Source of the DNA: Polyporus tsugae
Lineage: Eukaryota > Basidiomycota > Agaricomycetes > Polyporales > Polyporaceae
Length of the DNA: 64,000 nucleotides
Direction: 5' to 3'
Assembly (NCBI GenBank): GCA_024305745.1
Contig: JAHRBS010000010.1
Span: forward strand, 565,501-629,500
The notes under the pieces were generated by a model. That model was not told where the DNA came from. It saw nothing but the letters and a program-made list of their open reading frames with translations, and searched no databases. Below, one piece after another: positions 11,886-22,122 of this stretch (the first letter of the stretch is position 1; each line of letters opens with the position of its first letter). The position numbers and the translations under genes are program-made.

Positions 11886-13504
11886 ATGGCGGTCTCGCAA
11901 GATAGCTTCATGTTCACCGTCGGCAAGCTTGGTGAGTCCTCCCTTCCCCATGCCGCATTGCAGTGATAGGTGCTCAGTGGTTCCAATCCAGATGCCGGCA
12001 TGGCGGTACGCAAGTCCTTTGACCTTATTGCCGTCGTCTAGCACGTTCTGAAGATACCACGTTAGATCCTGCTCGGAGAACGCGCACACCTCATCGAGTT
12101 TCCATCATTACTGCTCCCACCCGGTGTCTCGACCGGCTCCATTGTCAACATATCTGTCCAAAGGAACGTCACGGAAGAGAAGAAGAGGGAAAACGAGTTT
12201 TGGGGGCTGCAGAATGACATCCTAGATGCATATGGGACCGACACTCCAGCCAATCCTCAGCTTGAGGTATGTCCACCATGTCCTGGGACGCATCGTCCTC
12301 CCCTCATCCTTCGTGCATCTTCAGCTTCGCAATATCACCCAAACCTCCGTCACCCTCGAGTGGCCCCGCCTTGAGCTTGCCACTTCCAAGCTTCGCTCAT
12401 TGGACCTATACCGCGACCGCCAACGCGTCGCGGCCATCCCTTCGCCCCTCAACAACACTTCCACTAAAGTCTCTGGCCTGCAGCTCGATACAGAATACAC
12501 GTTCCAGCTGGTCTTACGCACTACCTCTGGCGTCTACCCTTCAAACCTGCTCCGCGTGCGCACGCACACCATGACCGACACTTCTGGCATCTCCGTCTGT
12601 TTCGGAACGATCGAAGACGACGTGCTACTCGAGAACTCCAAGGTGGCTCTTGAGGAGATGGGTGCGAAATGGAGCGACAAGATTCAGATCGACACCACCC
12701 ACTTTGTCTGCACCACTCCCGCTGCGACTCCTGGCGGCGCGAGCGCCACAAACAGCATTGTCACTGGTCCTGGAGTCGAGTACCAAAAGGCTCTCCAGCT
12801 CAGCATTCCCGTGGTTCAGCCACAATGGATCCTCGCTTGTCATACCGAAAAGAAGTGAGCGCCCAGTCTTTGTCCCCGCTAACTTGCGCTGATCGAGGTG
12901 CCCCAGGATGATGCCCATTCGGCCCTTCTACCTGGGCGAGAACCCCTCATCGCCTTCCCACTTCCGTCCGCAGTCCATGTCCCAGGCAAACCTCTCCTCG
13001 CCGACGCAGCGCAGCGCGAACTCCTCCCCGACGCAACAGAAACACGCTATCAACCGTCAGTCCATGCCGGCTCAGCGCGTATCTGCGGCCTCCCCGCCTG
13101 CATCAGCGCCCCCGAGCGCACGGAAGATTCCCGAGGAGATCGAGCCTGGGCCTGGGGACGATGACGACGACGGCGAAGATCAGCCAGGCCGCAAACGCAA
13201 AGGCACGATGAGCAAGAACTTCCGCTTCCCTCCCCCCAATCCCACGCAACCCCCGCCTCCTGTCCCATCACTGCCGCCAACAGAGTCCGTTACGCCTGCA
13301 GATGAGGAGGTTGCATCCGATTCGAAAGCCGAGGGCGAGGGCGAGGCTAAGGATGCGGATTCCGACATGACCACTGTTGAAGTCGTTGCACCGTCTAACG
13401 TGGAGGTTCCGCCGCCGCCGCCTGTGGAGAAGGAGCGACCATTGGGGAGCGTGAATGATATCGACGACGACGTTGGAGAAACGGAGGAGATTTCTTTGAA
13501 CTGA
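11886..13504 (+). CDS. CHS5: Chs5-like exomer component (FN3 plus BRCT)
   Basis: Orthologue of yeast Chs5, the scaffold of the exomer complex that exports chitin synthase and other cargo from the trans-Golgi to the surface. Five exons: 11886-11931, 11992-12005, 12066-12266, 12325-12854 and 12907-13504, about 462 residues. The N-terminus (FTVGKLDAGMA, then LIEFPSLLLPPGVSTGSIV and VTEEKKRENEF) is the Arf1/ChAP-binding N-terminal domain. The FN3 domain follows (NITQTSVTLEW, KVSGLQLDTEYTFQL, MTDTSGISVCFG), then BRCT (LEEMGAKWSDKIQIDTTHFV to VVQPQWILAC). The C-terminus is disordered, Pro-rich and acidic (a run of five Asp, then KRKGTMSKNF). Splice sites are all GT-AG with consistent phase, and the start is supported by a CCACC context. 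The tail is longer in Pro and acidic residues than I would expect for a core domain, but fungal orthologues vary there. Confidence 0.92.
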
Positions 13505-13732
13505 GTTCTTCTCGTACTGCTGAATTATGTATATACGTCCCCATGGGTAATGTCAGCATGGACTACTTGTACGCGGTAAAATCGATCGACGGCGGCACTG
13601 GATTTGCATGGCTTGGTGGCCTAGGTGGTGAGGTGAGGTGCTAATCTCGTATGTATCATCTTACCGTATAATCTCTACACGTACATAGAGCAGAGCAGGC
13701 TCGCTTTGAGACACCCTGATGTTACCGAGTCT

Positions 13733-14885
13733 TCACCGTTTCTTTTCTCCACCCTTAGCATGCGGCTCCTTCAACATCTGTACGAACCGTCTCAGTACTC
13801 TCCGAACCAAGGTGGTACAACAACCAACGTTACGCACAACGCGGATGGTGACGGGCGCACCATCCCATGTCGGGTTATCCACCCCGACCTGCCGCTCTCC
13901 GACCAGCTTGAAGCCCACAAATTCGTAGAACTGGTAGGCGTCGGTCGTCACCAGGAAGACAGCGCGACCTTGTTCGTCCGCCTAAGAAGGACGTCATGCA
14001 ATGACATTGACAACAACCGAAATCAACACTACAGGTTCGACTTCAATGGAACCTCGGGTAAAGGGTAAATCATCACTCACCAGGCTGGCGATCGTTCCAA
14101 CCAGAGCGGTGCCGTATCCACGGCCCTGCTGTTTGGGGGAGGTAGCAAGGCTCTCAATCTCAATCATATCTGCGATCCTATCTCCCAAAGAGGTCTTCAA
14201 TAGCTCTCTGATTGCGTCGCCAACTTCCGTAGACCTCTGCGCGTTGATAGGTTTTTATATTCGAATTCTATTTCAGTTGGGGCAGTGGATATGATGCCAG
14301 CGGTGGAAAAAACGCTCTGACCTTGGCGTACTCCTTGGCCCCCATCACTTTCGACAGGCGTAGTAGTAGCAAGAGCAGCTTGCTAAGAGGCTTGTCCTCG
14401 GGGAGACGACTGCATTGAGAGTGATTAATTCCGGGAGCACTGAACGACCAGAACTTGAAGATTACGCTTACTAGCCGCAAATAGCGTCTCCGTGGTCGAT
14501 GGTCAGGATCCTCCGGTTACGGATTGACGTTGCGAAACTCAGTGTCGTAAGAACGGTTTCCCGAAGTTTGTACACCCCAGGTGAATGGTCGCCTCCCTGC
14601 CAGTGGGGGACCGGTTAGCTTTGCCACCGCTTGCAGAAGCAACATACTAGTACGGCCGGTAACTGACAGCGAGATAACGAGTTAACGAGTCAGAAGCCAT
14701 CGCATCTCGCGAGCACTTGACGGCTCGCGGTAATTCTGCTGGAGAAATATATAGCTTCAGTCTCGGAAGTTGTGTCAAGCAAGTAGTATGGCCTACTCAC
14801 AGTATCGCAGAGGTCGGACTCGGACATCGATGTCTATTGCCAAAAGTGGCTTTGTCTCTGGAACAACACCGTCCAGAAGTGCCAT
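13733..14885 (-). CDS. GNAT-family N-acetyltransferase (paralogue 1)
   Basis: Predicted acetyl-CoA-dependent N-acetyltransferase, substrate unknown. Exons read: MALLDGVVPETKPLL...RVRPLRY; ELPRAVKCSRDAMASDSLTRYLA; GGDHSPGVYKLRE...RNRRILTIDHGDAICG; RLPEDKPLSKLL...KEYAK; STEVGDAIRELLKTSLGDRI. The last of these leads to the acetyl-CoA loop QQGRGYGTAL, then ADEQGRAVFLVTTDAYQFYE, GVDNPTWDGAPVTIRV and finally MLKEPHAKGGEKKR. Every intron is short with GT-AG ends. The exon pattern matches the gene at 36514 one for one, so the two are clear paralogues with conserved intron positions. It is convergent with chs5. The start at 14885 is the first suitable ATG in the first exon. No disabling change was seen. 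Confidence 0.82.
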
Positions 14886-16994
14886 TTCTTCGCCACTACT
14901 TGAAGAACAGTGCGGTAGGAAGTCGAGAGGTCTTGCTGCTGCGGCGCTGCGCTCACGTCTCTCATCCGAGTCAACTTGAACACCCGGAGGTTCGGACCGC
15001 CTTCCTTGACGCGTATATATCAACAGGTGGGCGGCATTCAACTGCGCGTGCCGCGCAACGGTCGTCGTCGTAGACTTCGTATCTCGACTGTGTCGTCCGG
15101 TTTGTCACGAAACGCCCACAAGTTTTACTAAAACTTTTTCTTTCTCTGCGTAGTGTAGCAGAAGAATGTGAAGCATTAATGAGTGAGTACTGCCGTCGGA
15201 GGTCCAAGCTCGATCCCGGACCTCGGCGAGGTTTCGGCCTTCTTCCGTTGTGCTGATGATCAAGAGCGCGCGTCAGCGATCCGCGAACGACGGTTGGTCG
15301 ACGGGAAAAGAAAAACCGTACTTCGTCTCGCGGCCCGCTTCTTGGCAGCGGCCTTCCCTTTCTCGACGCGTTTCTCGAACTCTTGGTCATCAGCACCTTG
15401 GCGGCGATTCTCGTCGAGGACCTACAACGACAGATGAGCGAGGGCGCAACAGACACCGTAGAACAGGAACGTACCGCTTCAAAGTCGTTGAGCTCCGCAT
15501 CAGGCTTGTTCGCCGACTTGTTTTGTCGCGCCTGCGTGGCGACGATTAGAGACAGCCCTGCACAGAGGCCAAGTTCAGGACGTACCTTGACAAGAATCTC
15601 TTGGAAGCGTGCGAACACAGTCTCCTCGTGCAGCTTGTCACGGTAGAACTGCAAGCCCTCTATGAGCTTCTTGACCGAGCGGTCAGACTTGAAGGGCAGC
15701 AACGACAAGCAGAACGCAATGTCGCGCCACTGTCGAGGGTCTTCCGAAAGCCGGAAACGTTGACAGAGCTTTTCCACGATGTTTTCCGCTTGTTTTTCCT
15801 GCAGGAACGGCGTCTGATAAGTCAATAGAACGCGCTCGCCATGATGTGCGAACGTACCTTCTCGATATATTTGAAGATGAACTTCATCGTGGCCTGGAAC
15901 TCTTCTCCTCATCGATCGCATGCGCGCCGACAGACAAGTGGCTAATAACTGAACGGGGGAAAATAAGCAAGTCGCATCGGGTGTGCGGCCATAATGAGTC
16001 TTACCATCCGGCAAGCTCCCTCATGCTCAAGATCCACTCACCAATCTCGTCCTCAGCATTTCCGGCGACCTGGTCGAGCTCTTCATGATCTTACGACTTA
16101 GTCGCCGCTCCGCTACCGATATTCTCGGCTGTGCGAAGGAGGTCAGTTAGTGCACAAACTAGGGCCCACCGAGGCTCTGTGGACCACGTACCCATCTCTT
16201 TCTCGTGCTTCTGCCGCTTCCATTCACGCTCAACAAGTTCCAAGAAGACAATCTGCTTGATCGCGACGTGGCCGATAATGAAGACCAGCTGGCTGAGCTC
16301 AAAGGCGTCACCGGTGTCCTTAGCCTCGGCTTGCGTTTGTGTACTGGGGCCGGCCTGGTCCTCGTCCTGGTCCATCGCGTCCGGGTCCTTCTGCGACGCT
16401 TTGTTGGGCTTATGGCCGAAGACGCGGCGCGTAAGATTCTTGATGAGACTGCCGCAGAGAATGTCGGGGCGCTCGCCGAGAGCGTACACGGTGTTGACGG
16501 CCTGCTCAGCGATGACGAATCACTTCTTGAACCTGCACGGACGCTCAAGTGCGTCTTGGGGCGTCCGGAAGAGCGCATTCTCCATGTCCAGCCGAGGGTC
16601 TTGTCGAGAAGCGAGCCTAAGCATCGAACCGTGAACATTGAAACAACAAACGCGAGATAGCGAGTTAAGTCCCTACCTTGCACCTTCTTTGCACTGCCGT
16701 TGAGTCGTTGCAGAGCGACGCAGGTGTACCGAGCCAGCGTCAAATCGATCTCCTATCCTACGTGAGAGGGCGAACAGAGGGGGTGAAACTCGAGCTCACC
16801 TTGCCACGATCTCCAAGTCCGACCTTCACCAATGTCTCAACGCGATCGGCTACGACCTGCCGCTTCGCAAGGGCGAGCATACTCAAGATGATTACTGCGC
16901 CTCTTCGTTGAGCCCTAGGCAACGGCCGGTCTGAGCCTAGATGCGAGTGTGAGTAACAGCAACAACTTGAAGCCAGGTTGAGTCCCATACACTG

Positions 16995-18037
16995 GGTGAG
17001 CCCCAAAGTAGACAACCCATGCGACTCCCCTGGCGATGTCGAATACGCGAAGAGTCAATTCAGAGCGGCTAGGCAAAATCGCTCTTTGGGCTACGGGGTC
17101 TTCGTGCCAGTGGGCACGGGGCCAAATGTCGTAGAGGGCCAGGCAATTGCGAGTAAACAAGGGTTGTCTACGTTGGCGAGCTGAAGTCGGTCAACCTGGG
17201 CAATGGTGTCGCGAATATTCGGCGACACGATCAAGCGGTCGCGGCCTGTCCAGAAAATTCGACGCATCCGATGGTCGGAATGATATCCCAGGAATATCCT
17301 CCGGCCTTACACTGTTGGTTCGAGCACAAGCAGATTGCTAACAGTAGTAACATTCATGAGATGACCTAGTACGTAGGTTACATGAAACAGATTGAAACAA
17401 CGTGTCTACGAACAGGCTGAGGATAGTGACTCACTGGTGAGCTGTGAACCTTAACTCGAGAGTCATTACGTTGTCCGTCTTGATCCTCCCCCAAGTTACT
17501 TCGAGAACTGGGACTCTTGGTTGGAGGTCCGTGACGGGGCGTAGTAAACTCACTGATGTCACTGCAACCGATGTCCCGAGCGCCGTCTCCTCCTACGTCC
17601 ACCATCCGGTCCATAAAGCCGAGGATGCACCCGCAAGCGAAGCCATGGAGGGTACAAAGGCGCACAGGGACCCCAACTGGGGCCGAGAAAGAGGCAAAGC
17701 CGCCACACGACGAGAAGTTCTGCAGGTGCAGGGCAGCAAGTGGAATGCGTGAACATCGAGGATGCGAAGAGAGTTGTGTTGCGATCTCGGTTGCCATCGG
17801 ACCAGTTTATATCCCGGTAGACACTGAAGCTGGGGGGGCGAGACAAGGGAGTGGAAGAGAGCAAGGTGTGCGATCGAAGTGATGTGGCCCGTGGTAGAGT
17901 GCCTTTGCAAGTGCAGCCTATGTCACATGTGCCCTCGCGTGCGCTAGACCGACTTGGCGCCGCCAAATCGACGTGTATCTACGTCCGTCGTCGGTTCGCG
18001 AACTTCGGCGATTCAAGTATTTCTCCAGTATCCTAGT
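16995..18037 (-). mobile_element. 1,043-bp insertion in the condensin pseudogene
   Basis: Comparison with the intact gene shows that this block separates ...GTTTACAGT from GTATGGGAC of an exon-intron border. It is flanked by ACTG at 16991-16994 and again at 18038-18041, consistent with a 4-bp target duplication. No clear terminal inverted repeats are visible. On the minus strand it carries a TATAAAC motif (about 17808) upstream of an open frame (17797-17378) with Cys-rich segments. Whether this is a gene is unknown. It could be a non-autonomous transposon or a filler fragment. Confidence 0.5.
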
Positions 18038-18310
18038 ACTGTAAACCATCCATAGCTTCCATACGACTTCATCAGCGACGCTCCACTGCGGCATGTATTG
18101 ACGCATCATCTCCTCACATGGCGTGCATCCTGAGATGCCGCTGGTCGCGACACGGCGACATTTGTCATTGTTCGTGGAATCACCTTGGTGTCTTGCATGG
18201 CTGCCTGCAGGCTCAGGGCGCCGCTCAAGCGCGCTTCGCTCTTTGGACTCCACGAGTACTATTCCACCAACATGTAACGACCTACGGAATGTTGGGGTGC
18301 ACGCCGTACG

Positions 18311-18409
18311 TTACAACGCGAGCTTAGCCGAGCTAACTAGTCTTAGACGAAGACGAGCCTGTGTCACGTGATCGAAAGACTAGTTAGCTCGGCTAAGCTC
18401 GCGTTGTAA
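18311..18409. repeat. Perfect fold-back from a condensin exon
   Basis: Arms 18311-18344 and 18376-18409 are perfect inverted repeats of 34 nt around a 31-nt loop. The arm sequence corresponds to the condensin exon start encoding TYNA.LAELxSL (compare 41070-41105). One exon piece has therefore been copied back in inverted orientation. Confidence 0.85.
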
Positions 18410-19264
18410 GTCATCCTGCGTGGGGGAGGTCAAATACAGTAGCGAAATCATGATCCACTCAATGGTGTTCTTCGCAATCTGATTTCTTCTGTCCAGTGTC
18501 CTCCATCACGCCTGCCGCGCACACAGCTTCGTTGCGGCAGATCGACATCCACGGATCGCTTCGGTGCCATGGTGTCTGTACTGTAAGGTGAGAATATAGC
18601 CCATTGTTCGCTTTTGTAAGGCTATTTCACAAAAATCCCTCTTACAAGCAGCAAATAGGAGCTCTCATCCTTGAGAGAACGACAGCCTCCTTCGGAAAAT
18701 CTAATCGGGGCGGCGGACTGACGTCTGCCAGCATTAGGACATACAATCACGAGGTGTCGGACTCCGTGATGAGTGTGCCACTAGATGCAACCGCTACTAT
18801 TACTAATCCAGGATTTCAAAGCACAACTGTTCAAACTAAGAAAGTCCTCGTCGGTAATATTTGTGTTCACACTTATGGCGCAATCTCGCCATAATCGATA
18901 TTGGAAACTTGTACATCTACTGAGAGTGTAGGCAGTCGTCTACAGAGAACAAGCCTCAGTTGCATCACCTCCCAGAGCTCAAACCAGGCTCAAACCAAGG
19001 CTCCGGCTCTGTGTCTCTAATTAGCTGTCGGGCCTCGGCCATCTGCTTCTAGCTTCTCTTTTGCGAGTGTCGATTGATGGCTGGGATACATGCGTTTTAG
19101 AGTTGGTAACTGAACAGCAGGTATCATGGCGACTCACACCCCGTTTTGATCTAGCACATTCTAAAATGAGCCCTCTCCATGTGTCTTTGGATGCGGTGTA
19201 CGGTAACACCATGCCAGACCATGCCAGCCTCCAGTTGTCCAATCGAATATTTCCGCACGTCTTG

Positions 19265-19477
19265 GGTATTAAAGGCCAGCATGATCCACTTGAGATCTCC
19301 AGCTCGTCTTCGCTTTCCCCTCGGGCCATCTACCTTCTTTCTCTTCAAACCCCCTTCAGCTGGTAAGTTCCAACGATGTGCCCCATCATCAACTTGCCAC
19401 CGTTATGCTAACCTACCTCCTCCAGCTGTGCGGCTTTCCATTACGAAACTTTCTTTCAATCACCAACTCGATCAATC
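19265..19477 (+). promoter_or_regulatory. Core promoter and 5' UTR intron of repeat gene A
   Basis: A TATA-like TATTAAAG lies at about 19267-19274, where copy B has a consensus TATAAAAGG. Downstream, 19363-19425 has GTAAGT, a GCTAAC branch site and CCAG, so a 63-bp 5' UTR intron is likely. The same structure is present in copy B. Confidence 0.55.
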
Positions 19478-20945
19478 ATGCCGTCTTTCCAGCACCTTCT
19501 CGTGCTCTCCGTTCTCGCTCTTTCCCTCTCCGTCCAGTCCGCCCCCGTCGGGACTGTCGAAAGCCGTGACCTGGGTCATGTACGCCGCACCACCTTTCCC
19601 CTGCGCTTTCCCGTCCTTACTGATCGTTTGTAAATTCTAGGTGAGCCGCTCCGCCGAGGCCGATGTCGTGCCCTTCGACGAGCTCGAGGCCCGGGAGTTC
19701 GACGAGGAGGAGGACACCACCCTGGAGGCCCGCGCCAAGAAGCACCACAAGGCCCACCACAAGTCGACCAAGCCCAAGAGCACGGGCCACAAGGGCCACA
19801 AGAGCCACAAGGGCAAGGGTGGCGGGATAGTCAGCGGTATCCTCGGCGACCTCGGTGTGCACGGCGACGCGGGCCTCAATGTCGAAGTCCGCGAGTTCGA
19901 CGAGGACGAGGACACCACCCTCGAGGCCCGCGCCAAGAAGCACCACAAGGCCCACCACAAGTCGACCAAGCCCAAGAGCACGGGTCACAAGGGTCACAAG
20001 AGCCACAAGGGCAAGGGCGGCGGCATCGTTAGCGGTATACTTGGCGACCTCGGTGTGCACGGCGACGCGGGTCTCAACGTCGAGGTCCGCGAGTTCGATG
20101 ACGAGGACGACGAGGAACTCGAGGCCCGCGAGTTTGACGAGGAGGAGGACAACAGCCTCGAGGCCCGCGCCAAGAAGCACCACAAGGCGCACCACAAGTC
20201 GACCAAGCCCAAGAGCACGGGTCACAAGGGTCACAAGAGCCACAAGGGCAAGGGCGGCGGCATCGTCAGCGGTATACTTGGCGACCTCGGTGTGCACGGC
20301 GACGGGCACATCGGCGTCGAGGTCCGCGAGTTCGATGACGAGGACGACGAGGAACTCGAGGCCCGCGAGTTTGACGAGGAGGAGGACAACAGCCTCGAGG
20401 CCCGCGCCAAGAAGCACCACAAGGCGCACCACAAGTCGACCAAGCCCAAGAGCACGGGTCACAAGGGCCACAAGAGCCACAAGGGCAAGGGCGGCGGCAT
20501 CGTCAGCGGTATACTTGGCGACCTCGGTGTGCACGGCGACGGGCACATCGGCGTCGAGGTCCGCGAGTTCGACGAGGACGAGGACAACACCCTGGAGGCC
20601 CGCGCCAAGAAGCACCACAAGGCCCACCACAAATCGACCAAGCCCAAGAGCACGGGTCACAAGGGCCACAAGAGCCACAAGGGCAAGGGTGGCGGCATCG
20701 TCAGCGGTATACTTGGCGACCTCGGTGTGCACGGCGATGGGCACATCGGCGTCGAGGTCCGCGAGTTCGACGAGGACGAGGACACCACCCTCGAGGCCCG
20801 CGCCAAGAAGCACCACAAGGCCCACCACAAATCGACCAAGCCTAAGGGCAAGGGTCACAAGGGCCACAAGAGCACGGGCGGCAGCCTCGTCGGCGGGTTG
20901 CTCGGCGACATCGGTTTGCGCTCGCTCGCGGACATTGATGAGTAG
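19478..20945 (+). CDS. Secreted Lys/His/Gly tandem-repeat protein, copy A (6 units)
   Basis: Not a family I recognise. Exon 1 (19478-19579) gives a signal peptide (MPSFQHLLVLSVLALSLSVQ, cleavage near QSA-PV) and an intron of 61 bp follows. Exon 2 (19641-20945) gives about 434 residues. Six near-identical units follow, each with an acidic block (REFDEDEDTT), LEARAKK, a Lys/His block (HHKAHHKSTKPK, then GHKGHKSHKGKG), and a Gly-rich hydrophobic segment (GGGIVSGILGDLGVHGD). Units 3 and 4 have an extra acidic block. The last ends GLLGDIGLRSLADIDE. LEAR and KK sites between blocks could be cut by Kex2-type proteases, giving repeated peptides. The Lys/His block could bind metal or anionic polymers. 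Codons are strongly C/G-ending and units are homogenised. The extended open frame on the other strand is a composition effect. The gene lies 1.2 kb upstream of the copper ATPase on the same strand. Confidence 0.85.
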
Positions 20946-22122
20946 GCCGTCAATCAGCCCGCCTGCATCGTCTCCCTACTCCTCTCCCCATTCCCCTCCC
21001 TTCGTCACCTCCCCGTTCCTTCCCCCACCGGCTCTCCGCGCAAGACATCGCTTTGGGTGAGAGTACATACGGTTTGTACATACCGTTGTCCCGAGCATGC
21101 CGTACCCGTACATCTTGTCTTGTATCACGTATATCTCACCGCGGCATTCGAGTTGGCATTATCACACTTTCTTCCCGCTCAACTGTCCCCGCGTGCGTGT
21201 GCGATGGCTTCCGAGTCGACCGTGGGACTTCGACTGGATCCCCTCTCAATCTGCCAGGCCACTCTGTCTTCTCGCGCATCGCCATATCGCATGTGCACTG
21301 AGATTTCTCCCGGTCCGCGAAGGCGCGCCTCCTGAACTTGAGCGGCGAAACTTGAAGCTTGAGTGTTTACTCTCCGCACTGCTGCTCACCCTCCGTTCCC
21401 GTTCACCGTTATGCTCCCCAGGCTCAACAGCTCGTATCTGGCAAATATACTCCGAGGAATGGCATGGGCCTATTAACGGCAAAGATATCAACAGCAGTCC
21501 GGGGAGTAGAAGACGACGGTAAAGTCGGTGGATGTCGATCGTGATATTCCTGCGGTCCGTCGCTGACTGCCTGATGTGTTTTACAGTGCTGAGTTGTATT
21601 ATACATTTGTCTTTTCTCTACTGACGCACTGGGAAGCTATCTAGGTCTCCTGCGCTCGTCGTCTGCTTCTAGTATACGTACACGAATTTCGAGAAGGTGT
21701 TTGCCACGGCAGTGTAGGAGATAACCATCATGTTTAAAGTTCAAGTTCAAGTCGCTACGTGCACAAATAGATACAAACTCGGTGGCACCGGCGCTCTTGT
21801 ACTAGCTAGTAGTAGTAGTACGTAGTACACCGGTACCACACCAGCACCATACACATACTTCCGAGTCACTGATAATCCACACTCATTCTTCCGCACGGCT
21901 TCCACCTCGCGCTCCCAGTAGAGTAGTGTATGTACGTATAAAGCTCGTCAGAAGGAAAGTACGCCGCCCCAGAGAGGAGAGTCCGCACGACGTTGCCCGC
22001 TCCTATTGCCTAACGAGCGTGGGAAAGTCGCCGAGGTGGTAGCGGTCGAAGGAACGTTCCGTTCCGTTCCTTCATTTGATACTGCTCGTCTCGATGCCCC
22101 GAGGACACCAAGAACCCCCGTC

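Larger units (their letters stand above)
15232..18590 (-). pseudogene. Truncated, broken condensin Cnd1 copy
   Basis: Reverse-strand copy of the 3' part of the complete condensin gene at 38435-43541, starting from the exon encoding NQIAKN. It is broken in several ways. A lysine codon became TAA at 16091-16093. About 555 bp present in the intact gene (about 42174-42728) are missing at a junction near 16009-16017. A 1,043-bp insertion sits at 16995-18037. The exon that encodes TYNATLAEL is interrupted by a fold-back plus foreign sequence (18140-18410). The 3' end diverges after the penultimate exon, so the Lys-rich tail is lost. Large pieces remain very similar, for example the HEAT-repeat exon with LEDPRQ-like spacing and RFQEILVK. 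No full condensin product is possible. The upstream end joins the promoter side of the repeat-protein locus near 18595. Confidence 0.85.
18140..21930 (+). repeat. Left copy of inverted segmental duplication
   Basis: Matches 46190-50035 in reverse orientation over the condensin-derived fragment, the upstream region, the repeat-protein gene and its 3' flank. Many small indels and substitutions separate the copies, so this is not a simple assembly echo. Its right edge lies about 190 bp before the copper ATPase start codon. Confidence 0.8.

Noticed and set aside
17378..17797. Cys-rich frame in the 1-kb insertion as a pheromone precursor
   Set aside because: The C-terminus is not a CaaX box (Cys is third from the end) and the frame is much longer than fungal pheromone precursors.
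18604..18894. Plus-strand 96-codon frame upstream of repeat gene A
   Set aside because: The matching region in copy B has several indels that break the frame, so it is probably promoter DNA.
19617..20867. 416-codon open frame antisense to repeat gene A
   Set aside because: It mirrors a GC-rich repeated gene with C/G-ending codons; the encoded sequence is low-complexity Leu/Val/Ala and has no start context. The same happens opposite copy B.
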